From contig CAZIPZ010000237.1 in the NCBI GenBank assembly GCA_964541075.1, forward strand, positions 1 through 5,436: a DNA stretch of 5,436 bases, given 5' to 3'. The translations under genes were made by a program, and so were the position numbers. The stretch is from CAZIPZ01 sp964541075 (lineage in GTDB: Bacteria > Acidobacteriota > Terriglobia > 20CM-2-55-15). The notes beneath the pieces were generated by a model, which ran no database searches, had not been told where the DNA came from, and saw only the letters and a program-made list of their open reading frames with translations. The stretch's first letter is position 1; every line of letters starts with the position of its first letter. Shown here one piece after another: positions 1 to 4,895 of the stretch.

Positions 1-1
1 A

Positions 2-109
2 CCTACCGATTTTTCTGCCATTTATCCTACTGGTTTCCCGACAGTAGTGGATCGCAACAGAGATAATGAGGTGCTCTGGCGACGTGGCCGCGATGGACGC
101 CGTGACTGA
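2..109 (+). CDS. Possible C-terminal end of an upstream gene (partial)
   Basis: An open frame enters from the left edge and stops at TGA 107-109, giving about 35 residues that begin PTDFSAIYPTG and end in a basic, arginine-rich tail (WRRGRDGRRD). The other two + frames stop earlier (TAG 45-47, TAA 64-66). It lies 48 bp before the ribosome binding site of the first receiver gene, on the same strand, so it could be the end of a co-transcribed gene. I do not recognise the sequence, and an open frame this short can occur by chance. The complementary strand is also open in one frame through here. Treat it as a guess. Confidence 0.25.
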   Translation, partial: PTDFSAIYPTGFPTVVDRNRDNEVLWRRGRDGRRD

Positions 110-157
110 GCCCTGAATGGCAACATTGCTGCTCTTGAAAGGGCGATTTACCAGTAG

Positions 158-163
158 AGGAGG
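158..163 (+). promoter_or_regulatory. Ribosome binding site of the first receiver gene
   Basis: AGGAGG lies 3 nt before the ATG at 167, within the purine-rich stretch GAGGAGGAA. The match to the anti-Shine-Dalgarno sequence is perfect, although the spacing from the full hexamer is short. It supports 167 as the start; the encoded protein then begins a few residues before the first receiver strand, as is usual for CheY-like proteins. Confidence 0.7.
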
Positions 164-166
164 AAC

Positions 167-556
167 ATGAGCGAAAGTGCGTCGATTCTTCTCGTCGATT
201 TCGATCAGACGTCGGCCTTGCGAATCGCTTCTGAAGTTCAGAGTCTAGGATGCTCCGTTATCACGGCGCCCAGCGCCGAAGAAGCGCTTGAAATCTTTGC
301 CGAATCAGGTAAAGAAATCAGCCACGTCGTTATCGAGATGGACTTGCCCGATATGTATGGTCCGGAATTGTTCAGCCGACTTTTGTTGGTCCGGCCTGGT
401 CTCAACGTTGCTTATACATCTCGAAATCCGCGCATCGCTGGCTTAATGACGCGTCATGGGTATACATTTATAGAGAAGCCACTCGAAGGAGAAAGCCTCG
501 CAGTCAGCTTGAAGCAATTCATCGTCAACGCAATGGCGCAACAGGCGGCAAAATGA
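167..556 (+). CDS. Stand-alone degenerate receiver (CheY-like) protein
   Basis: This 129-residue protein consists of one response-regulator receiver domain (about residues 6-122) with no output domain. The first strand (ILLVDFD, 7-13) keeps Asp11, but the second acidic-pocket position is Phe12, followed by Asp13. The phosphoacceptor position, four residues before the conserved Pro61 (E-M-D-L-P, then Gly65), is Glu57 instead of Asp. The switch Thr84 and the Lys104-Pro105 pair are intact. In receivers the replaced Asp carries the phosphoryl group, so this copy should not be phosphorylated in the normal way. Glu can imitate the phosphorylated state in some receivers, so constitutive activity is possible but inferred. 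The stop codon overlaps the start of the next receiver gene (ATGA), implying translational coupling. With no output domain, it probably acts by protein contact. The fold is secure; the role is unknown. Confidence 0.9.
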   Translation: MSESASILLVDFDQTSALRIASEVQSLGCSVITAPSAEEALEIFAESGKEISHVVIEMDLPDMYGPELFSRLLLVRPGLNVAYTSRNPRIAGLMTRHGYTFIEKPLEGESLAVSLKQFIVNAMAQQAAK

Positions 557-954
557 TGACGACTTCGTTGAGTAAAAACAAAATTCTTGTCGTCGAGGAC
601 GACGCGGATACTTGCGAAATTTTACGATTCCTTTTCCAGCAAACGGGCGCCCAAGTAGTTGCTGTCAACTCCGTGGAAGCAGCCCTGGAGGTTTTTCAGC
701 AGTGGACGCCTGACGCGCTTCTTGCCGATATCAGCATGCCGGGGTACGACGGGTATGCGCTAATTGCGTCCGTTCGTGAGCTGGATACTAAGCGCGGAAA
801 AGTGACTCCAGCAGTCGCTCTGACCGCTTTCGTGTCTCCGGCTGATCGTGACAGAGCCCTTACCGCGGGTTTTCATGCTTACCTCGCAAAGCCGTTCGAT
901 CCAGCCGAGGTGATCCAGACAGTTTCGAACGTAATTAACGCCGCGCCCCAATAG
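553..954 (+). CDS. Stand-alone response regulator receiver protein, canonical
   Basis: This 133-residue single-domain receiver has all the conserved residues: acidic pocket Glu15-Asp16-Asp17, phosphoacceptor Asp59 (D-I-S-M-P, then Gly67), switch Thr91 and Lys113-Pro114. The LTAFVSPADRDRALTAGF segment (90-107) resembles receivers that work with hybrid histidine kinases. No DNA-binding or enzymatic domain follows, so it is a CheY/Spo0F-type protein acting through phosphotransfer or protein binding. Its ATG overlaps the TGA of the upstream receiver gene by 4 nt, and no strong ribosome binding site precedes it, which fits coupled translation. A second in-frame ATG at 556 is an equally possible start and changes the protein by one residue. 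No histidine kinase lies in the window, so the partner must be encoded elsewhere. Confidence 0.95.
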   Translation: MMTTSLSKNKILVVEDDADTCEILRFLFQQTGAQVVAVNSVEAALEVFQQWTPDALLADISMPGYDGYALIASVRELDTKRGKVTPAVALTAFVSPADRDRALTAGFHAYLAKPFDPAEVIQTVSNVINAAPQ

Positions 955-993
955 AGACCGTTTCAGATCGATTTCTGATTCCGCCTGGGTCTC
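954..993. terminator. Nested dyad just after the receiver pair, possible terminator
   Basis: Outer arms GAGACC (954-959) and GGTCTC (988-993) are perfectly complementary and enclose a 5-bp inner dyad, TCAGA (963-967) with TCTGA (974-978). It begins at the last base of the second receiver stop codon. No T-tract follows, so it is not a standard intrinsic terminator. Transcription end for the receiver operon is a guess from position alone. Confidence 0.3.
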
Positions 994-1021
994 CAAACAT
1001 TACGGCAAAGATGATGTGGGG

Positions 1022-1057
1022 TGGTCTGCGTCGCCAACCCGGATATGACGCAGACCA
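1022..1057. terminator. Perfect 11-bp inverted repeat between convergent genes
   Basis: TGGTCTGCGTC (1022-1032) is perfectly complementary to GACGCAGACCA (1047-1057), with a 14-nt loop. It lies between the converging receiver operon and the - strand small gene, 23 bp beyond the latter's stop codon. The position suits a bidirectional terminator, but neither strand shows a proper T-tract after the stem: AAAAGC follows on +, ACCCCACA on -. It could instead stabilise RNA 3' ends or bind a protein. Its outer half-sites match those of the dyad at 2503-2531. Confidence 0.45.
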
Positions 1058-1080
1058 AAAGCTGTGCAGGATAATGCGAG

Positions 1081-1389
1081 CTAGTTGCAAACAGCCAGCA
1101 TTTGAAGCTTCGTAGCCTTGAATACCTCCTTGTCTTTCTCTTTGGAGTTAGCGCCGGTTAAGGTCACTTTGTGGTTGTTGGCATGTCGGTCTAGCATGGC
1201 GTTGTCACCGGTGACGGTGATCTTCTTTCCGCTTGCTTCATCCGCAATGACGTAATAACCGGCCGTATCCGCCTTGTTAAAGCATCCTGTCAGGGTCGTT
1301 TCAGCAGGTGTTTTCTCTTGCGCTGAGATCACAGAGGTCCACGTCAGGATCACGGCAGTCGCCAAAAGCAAAAACGCAACTAGTCTCAT
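1081..1389 (-). CDS. Small exported protein of unknown function
   Basis: This 102-residue protein has a clear Sec signal peptide: Met-Arg, a hydrophobic core (about 3-20) and probable cleavage at ISA|QE after Ala23. The mature part of about 79 residues contains two cysteines, Cys36 near its start (TLTGCF) and Cys101 second from the end, which could form a disulfide outside the cytoplasm. Alternating strands (YYVIADEASGKKITVTG, 45-61; HKVTLTGA, 73-80; VFKATKLQML, 89-98) suggest a small beta-barrel or OB-like fold. I recall similar small 'TGC...GKKxTVTG...VxLTG' proteins as frequent in Acidobacteria, possibly the DUF5818 group, but cannot confirm the family. AGGAGG (1400-1405 on the complementary strand) sits 10 nt before the ATG, fixing the start. 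It is separated from the upstream hydrolase gene by a terminator, so it probably has its own promoter in 1406-1500. Confidence 0.85.
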   Translation of the reverse strand: MRLVAFLLLATAVILTWTSVISAQEKTPAETTLTGCFNKADTAGYYVIADEASGKKITVTGDNAMLDRHANNHKVTLTGANSKEKDKEVFKATKLQMLAVCN

Positions 1390-1500
1390 AAGGATGGTCC
1401 CTCCTTTTTTGGGGTTAGGTGGTGGAGTCTATCACGGCGTTCGGATATAGGAATGACTACATTCTTCGTAGAGACGTTGGGAAGGATTTCCGAATGGGAG

Positions 1501-1531
1501 GCGAAAAAGGCGGAGGAACCGCCCTTTTCGC
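1501..1531 (-). terminator. Rho-independent terminator of the hydrolase gene
   Basis: GCGAAAA (1501-1507) pairs with TTTTCGC (1525-1531), and GGCGG (1509-1513) pairs with CCGCC (1519-1523), separated by one A/C mismatch and closing on a 5-nt loop. Read on the - strand, the GC core is followed by five T, the usual layout of an intrinsic terminator, 11 bp after the hydrolase stop codon. On the + strand the core is followed by one C and then TTTT, so it may work in both directions. Confidence 0.8.
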
Positions 1532-1542
1532 GACGAGATTTC

Positions 1543-2463
1543 TTACTGCGCAGCTTTGAGTTCTGCGAAGAGCTGTGTCAGAAACCGTTCCGTAGTGGTG
1601 TTGGCGCTTGGAACTTTTGCATCGTAATCTGCGGTGGGCTTTGCCGCCATCACGTCCTGTTGGGTTTTGCCCTGCTTCACCAGCTGTGCAACGCGATCTT
1701 TCACAACAAGCATCATATCGCGATGCATGACGACCGCGTTGCGGTCCACCGTCGCCCCATGTCCCGGAATGATCTTTGTGTTAGGGCCGGCGAGTCCAAT
1801 CACGGCCGCGAGGCCATCAATCATTCCCTGAAGCGAGCCTCCGTTGTTTCGGTCGATATTCGGATAGCCCAATGATCGATAGAAGTCTCCAGTCATGATG
1901 ACGTCGGAAACCGGGAAGTAGACCATCGTGTCGCCGTCTGTATGCGCGCCCCGAATGGGGATCAGCTGCACCGCTTCACCGTTCATATGAATGGTGACCG
2001 GGCCGTCGTATGAGATTCTGGCAAGAGCCCCAGCGGGAGCGGGAGTTCCCGGCTGACCGTTTGCGCCTGGGTTTGGATGACCAAGTCTCCATCGCAGTTG
2101 GTCGCGTGACAATAGCGTAGCGCCAAGCTTTGCGACGTTTTCATTTCCACCGGTATGGTCGCCATGAATGTGTGAACTGATCAGAAACCGTATTGGGCCC
2201 GGATTTATCGCCTTTATCGCAGTTTGGATTTTTTCGGTGAGCGGCGCGAAAGAGGCATCCACCATGAGGACCCCATCTGGTCCTGCAAGAACGCCAATCG
2301 TACCGCCGTTGCTTTCAAGCGTGTAAAAGTTGTTGCTGATTTTTGTCGTCTTGATTTCGACTTTGCTGAAGTCTTGTCCCTGGGCCGATGCGCAAACAGA
2401 AATGGCCAAGACCGCCACTACAGCCAGCATCGCACGCGAGAATCGAATCGCCGTTATTCTCAT
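1543..2463 (-). CDS. Exported metallo-beta-lactamase-fold hydrolase
   Basis: This 306-residue protein has a Sec signal peptide (Arg-rich start, hydrophobic core about 11-24, likely cleavage at ASA|Q after Ala27). The mature part shows the full metal set of the metallo-beta-lactamase fold: HIHGDH (His98, His100, Asp102, His103), GAHTDGD (His174), TGD (Asp193) and PGHG (His235). Asp193 sits where glyoxalase II-type hydrolases carry the bridging aspartate and where subclass B1 lactamases have Cys, so a binuclear-zinc hydrolase of the general 'MBL fold' or quinoprotein-relay-like type is more likely than an antibiotic resistance enzyme. The substrate is unknown. The glycine/proline-rich stretch 130-146 is probably a surface loop near the active site. 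AAGGAG (2473-2478, complementary strand) lies 9 nt before the ATG. A terminator directly downstream makes it probably monocistronic. Fold is certain, substrate open. Confidence 0.95.
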   Translation of the reverse strand: MRITAIRFSRAMLAVVAVLAISVCASAQGQDFSKVEIKTTKISNNFYTLESNGGTIGVLAGPDGVLMVDASFAPLTEKIQTAIKAINPGPIRFLISSHIHGDHTGGNENVAKLGATLLSRDQLRWRLGHPNPGANGQPGTPAPAGALARISYDGPVTIHMNGEAVQLIPIRGAHTDGDTMVYFPVSDVIMTGDFYRSLGYPNIDRNNGGSLQGMIDGLAAVIGLAGPNTKIIPGHGATVDRNAVVMHRDMMLVVKDRVAQLVKQGKTQQDVMAAKPTADYDAKVPSANTTTERFLTQLFAELKAAQ

Positions 2464-2502
2464 TGCTCGTTGCTCCTTAGTTTGGGAATTCAGGGAATCG
2501 AA

Positions 2503-2531
2503 TTGGTCTACGTGTCTGGCTGGTAGACCAA
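2503..2531. promoter_or_regulatory. Perfect 9-bp inverted repeat upstream of the hydrolase gene
   Basis: TTGGTCTAC (2503-2511) is perfectly complementary to GTAGACCAA (2523-2531), separated by 11 nt. It lies 40 bp before the hydrolase start and just downstream of the candidate -10 element at 2544-2552, so it would cover roughly the first 35 transcribed bases. That suits a repressor operator or an RNA hairpin in the leader. No regulator gene of a recognisable DNA-binding family lies in the window. Confidence 0.5.
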
Positions 2532-2543
2532 AAAACGCTCCGC

Positions 2544-2552
2544 ATCATAGCA
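2544..2552 (-). promoter_or_regulatory. Candidate extended -10 promoter for the hydrolase gene
   Basis: On the - strand the bases read TGCTATGAT: an extended -10 (TGnTATAAT) with one mismatch in the hexamer. No convincing -35 is seen 16-18 bp further upstream, as is common for extended -10 promoters. The predicted start of transcription near 2537 would give a leader of about 75 nt. A short dyad, CACTT (2551-2555) with AAGTG (2561-2565), overlaps its upstream edge and could be a second protein site. Consensus match only. Confidence 0.4.
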
Positions 2553-2683
2553 CTTCGACAAAGTGGAAGGTACTTCGGCCGATGGGAATTTGCACCTCCG
2601 GTCAGAAAGGCAAGGCATCTCATTGACTGGCCGGCCCGGCCGCGTGTACAGCGCCAACCCCTTCCGCCAAAGTCAAGAGGAAC

Positions 2684-2714
2684 TTGAGTTCTCTGGGCGC
2701 CTTGGTGGTATATT
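2684..2714 (+). promoter_or_regulatory. Weak candidate promoter for the DUF1549/DUF1501 operon
   Basis: TTGAGT (2684-2689, 4 of 6 bases of the -35 consensus) and TATATT (2709-2714, 5 of 6 of the -10 consensus) are 19 bp apart, slightly longer than ideal. Transcription would start near 2721 and leave a leader of about 228 nt. The perfect TTGACA at 2759-2764 has no partner -10 at a workable distance. Confidence 0.3.
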
Positions 2715-2720
2715 CTAGAG

Positions 2721-2948
2721 CGGGGAGAACCGGAACCCGGTGGGTTTGCGACGTTTAATTGACATTTTCAATGAGCTTAGCTCGGTCGGGCCGAACACGG
2801 TCGGAACCAACGGAAAGGGCGAGCCTTAACCCTTTCACCACGGCTTGTAACAGAAATGCCTTTTTTTGTTGCAATCCCACAAATCTGTAAGAGAATATCA
2901 GGCTCAATTACCTTTATTTTAGATCCATGCGGATCCGGAGGAGGTCAG
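2721..2948 (+). other. Long, structured 5' leader region of the DUF1549/DUF1501 operon
   Basis: This gene-free stretch has a series of dyads: ACCGG/CCGGT (2729-2733, 2737-2741; overlapping the alternative AACCC/GGGTT, 2734-2746), ATTGA/TCAAT (2758-2762, 2768-2772), GAGC/GCTC (2773-2776, 2780-2783), GAAAGGG/CCCTTTC (2813-2819, 2830-2836), and TTGTAACA with TGTTGCAA through one G-U pair (2845-2852, 2867-2874). The direct repeat CGGTCGG occurs at 2783 and 2798, and seven T lie at 2861-2867. I match it to no known riboswitch class. The T-run after mutually exclusive stems could be an attenuator, but the stem directly before it is weak. The remainder of the intergenic region (2553-2683) holds a GC-rich palindromic patch near 2629-2642 and nothing else I can name. 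Confidence 0.3.
2937..2945 (+). promoter_or_regulatory. Ribosome binding site deciding the DUF1549 protein start
   Basis: GGAGGAGGT lies just before the ATG at 2949, with the first GGAGG at 7 nt spacing. The in-frame upstream ATG at 2856 has no such site, and the protein from 2949 begins directly with a signal peptide, so 2949 is the real start. Confidence 0.85.
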
Positions 2949-4871
2949 ATGCGGCTTTACGGGATCAAATGGGCGTTCGTGCTGATAACTTTATTATCCT
3001 TGTCGCTTTTAGCTCAGACCACCAGTCAAAAAGAGCAAAAAGAAAAAATGGGAGTCGATCAGTTTGAAGACGCTCACAGAGGAGTGTTTTCAAACCAGAA
3101 CGACAAAGCAAAAGAAGTCAGTCAATTCACCGATCAGATGTCGAAGGGCCTTCCAGGCAGCTCCGACTCGATGGCGAAGATGCCCCGAAGCAATTACATT
3201 GATGAATTTATTTTCGGTCGAATTGAGCGGGATGGAATTCCCCATTCGGCTTTGAGCAGCGACACGGAGTTCTTAAGACGAGTTTACCTGGACGCTACTG
3301 GTTTGCTTCCGCCGCCTGAAAAGGTCAGAGAGTTTGTTGCTAGCAAAGATCCTGCCAAGCGGGACAAGGTAATTGACTCGCTCATCGGCACCGAGGAATT
3401 TGCGGAACAGTGGGCTTGGTTCTGGGGCGATTTTTATCGGCTCAACGGTTTGTCAGGCAACGGAAGAAACGCCTTCCAGCAGTGGACCAAGGATTGGCTG
3501 AAGGTCGACCGTCCTTATAATAAGGTTGTCACCGACCTCTTGATGGGTAGCACGAAGAGCATCGGTCTGGTTCCACAGTTGGCATTCCTTGGCCGAATTC
3601 TCCGCAACAGCGGATTGAAAAATCGCGATCTCACCGATCCCAACAACTATGCTGCTACGGTGAACCGGCTCGATGCAATCGACGAGATGAACGTTGAGGC
3701 ATCGCGAATTTTCCTGGGCCTCAATATCGACTGTATCTCTTGCCACGACGGCGCAGGACATTTGGAATCCGTCAATCTGTATTTGTCTGAGAAGACGAGG
3801 ACGGAATTTGCAAGTCAGTCCGCATTCATGGGCAAGTTCCGAATGGTCGGTATCTACAATGTCGTCATCGACGAAAACGTTATGGACGACGATGCGAAGG
3901 GATACGACACCGGTAATGACGCTCCTTATTTTACGGAGAGCGAAAGTCGCTTCCCTCGGACTGGCGAAACTTATCAGCCCGCGTTCCTCCTTACTGGAGA
4001 GAAACCGCGGCCGGGCATCAATCCCCGTCTTGAATTTGCGCGCATGATTACTTCTGATAGGCAGTTCAGCCGGGCGACCGTGAATTTAATCTGGGGCAAG
4101 CTCATGACGTTGGGCTTCGTCGAGCCGTGGGATAGTTTTGATCTCGCCCGCATCGACCCCAAGAATCCTCCGCCGAAACCGTGGGGAATTCAGCCGACTT
4201 ATCCAGAGCTGATGGAGGCAATGACTGACGACTTCAAGGCAAACAATTACAGCATGCATCACTTGATGAAGGTGATCATGAAGTCCACTGCTTATCAGCT
4301 CTCTTCCAAGTTTGCCGGCGAGTGGAAGGATGGCTACACTCCGTATTACGCCCGCAAGTACTTGCGCGTGATGACAGGACCAGAAGTTGTGGATACTTTG
4401 GCCCAGGCAACCAACAGGCCGTACGAGTTTGCGTTTTCTGGTGAAAAAGTTCGGCGGTTCAAGCAGTTGACCTACCTTGGCGATGTTCCTGCCCGACGCG
4501 GCGGGGGAAGTCGAGACGGCTTGGATATCAGCAGTATTTCGAACGCCTTCTTTGAAACGAATCGAGAAGGGCCGGTGCCAACTGGAAACAAGGCGACGTC
4601 ATTGCAGGCGATGTTGTTGATGAGCGCGGGAGTTGTTAACGGACGCGTACTGGCTGAGAACGGCAGCCGCGTTCAGCAGTTGCTGGAATCGGGGATTCCG
4701 GATGACCAGGTCGTCGATGAGTTGTATCTATCGACGCTATCGCGATGGCCTACGGCAGCGGAAAAAGAATCATCATTGCGAGATTTTGAATTTGGGAAGG
4801 ATCGCAAGAGGGCGGCGCAGGATCTTCAGTGGGCGTTGCTGAATGGCGTGGAATTCGTCCTTAATCATTGA
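2949..4871 (+). CDS. Exported DUF1549/DUF1553 (PSCyt2/PSD1) protein with CxxCH motif
   Basis: This protein has 640 residues from the start at 2949. Its Sec signal peptide is MRLYGIKW plus a hydrophobic core, with likely cleavage at LLA|QT after Ala22. After a polar linker, the DUF1549 (PSCyt2) domain spans about 82-275: NYIDEFIF, LRRVYLDATGLLPPPEKV and EQWAWFWGDFYRL match the family pattern. It ends at FLGLNIDCISCHDG, where Cys262, Cys265 and His266 form a CxxCH motif of the kind that binds c-type haem; these are the only cysteines of the mature protein. The DUF1553 (PSD1) domain covers about 357-640, from RLEFARMI through the family's C-terminal ELYLSTLSRWPT and WALLNGVEFVLNH. The biochemical role of the family is not established. 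The DUF1501 gene starts 24 bp after the stop, the usual partner arrangement, so the two form an operon and probably act together outside the cytoplasm. Confidence 0.93.
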   Translation: MRLYGIKWAFVLITLLSLSLLAQTTSQKEQKEKMGVDQFEDAHRGVFSNQNDKAKEVSQFTDQMSKGLPGSSDSMAKMPRSNYIDEFIFGRIERDGIPHSALSSDTEFLRRVYLDATGLLPPPEKVREFVASKDPAKRDKVIDSLIGTEEFAEQWAWFWGDFYRLNGLSGNGRNAFQQWTKDWLKVDRPYNKVVTDLLMGSTKSIGLVPQLAFLGRILRNSGLKNRDLTDPNNYAATVNRLDAIDEMNVEASRIFLGLNIDCISCHDGAGHLESVNLYLSEKTRTEFASQSAFMGKFRMVGIYNVVIDENVMDDDAKGYDTGNDAPYFTESESRFPRTGETYQPAFLLTGEKPRPGINPRLEFARMITSDRQFSRATVNLIWGKLMTLGFVEPWDSFDLARIDPKNPPPKPWGIQPTYPELMEAMTDDFKANNYSMHHLMKVIMKSTAYQLSSKFAGEWKDGYTPYYARKYLRVMTGPEVVDTLAQATNRPYEFAFSGEKVRRFKQLTYLGDVPARRGGGSRDGLDISSISNAFFETNREGPVPTGNKATSLQAMLLMSAGVVNGRVLAENGSRVQQLLESGIPDDQVVDELYLSTLSRWPTAAEKESSLRDFEFGKDRKRAAQDLQWALLNGVEFVLNH

Positions 4872-4882
4872 TACGAGATTTC

Positions 4883-4887
4883 GGAGG
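4883..4887 (+). promoter_or_regulatory. Ribosome binding site of the DUF1501 gene
   Basis: GGAGG is placed 8 nt before the ATG at 4896, in the 24-bp gap after the DUF1549/DUF1553 gene. It favours 4896 over the later in-frame ATGs at 4911, 4917 and 4920, none of which has a comparable site. Confidence 0.75.
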
Positions 4888-4895
4888 CAAAACTT

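Noticed and set aside
335..343. Asp59 of the first receiver as a replacement phosphoacceptor
   Set aside because: Receivers have the phosphorylated Asp four residues before the conserved Pro; Glu57 occupies that place and Asp59 is only two before it.
1453..1875. + strand open frame of 140 codons opposite the hydrolase gene
   Set aside because: It covers the terminator and the antisense of the hydrolase C-terminus; its composition is rich in Cys and His as expected of a shadow frame.
1543..2463. Hydrolase as a class B beta-lactamase resistance gene
   Set aside because: The metal set with Asp193 is the glyoxalase II-type pattern shared by many unrelated hydrolases; no lactamase-specific feature is seen.
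2629..2642. GC-rich palindromic patch (GGCCGGCC and CGGCCcGGCCG)
   Set aside because: The arms are separated by 0-1 nt, so no RNA hairpin can form as such, and short GC palindromes arise easily by chance.
2759..2764. Perfect TTGACA as a -35 element
   Set aside because: No -10-like hexamer lies 15-19 bp downstream; the bases are also part of the ATTGA/TCAAT dyad.
2856..2948. Upstream in-frame ATG that would lengthen the DUF1549/DUF1553 protein by 31 residues
   Set aside because: No ribosome binding site precedes it, the extension would put a polar segment before a perfect signal peptide, and GGAGGAGGT directly precedes the ATG at 2949.
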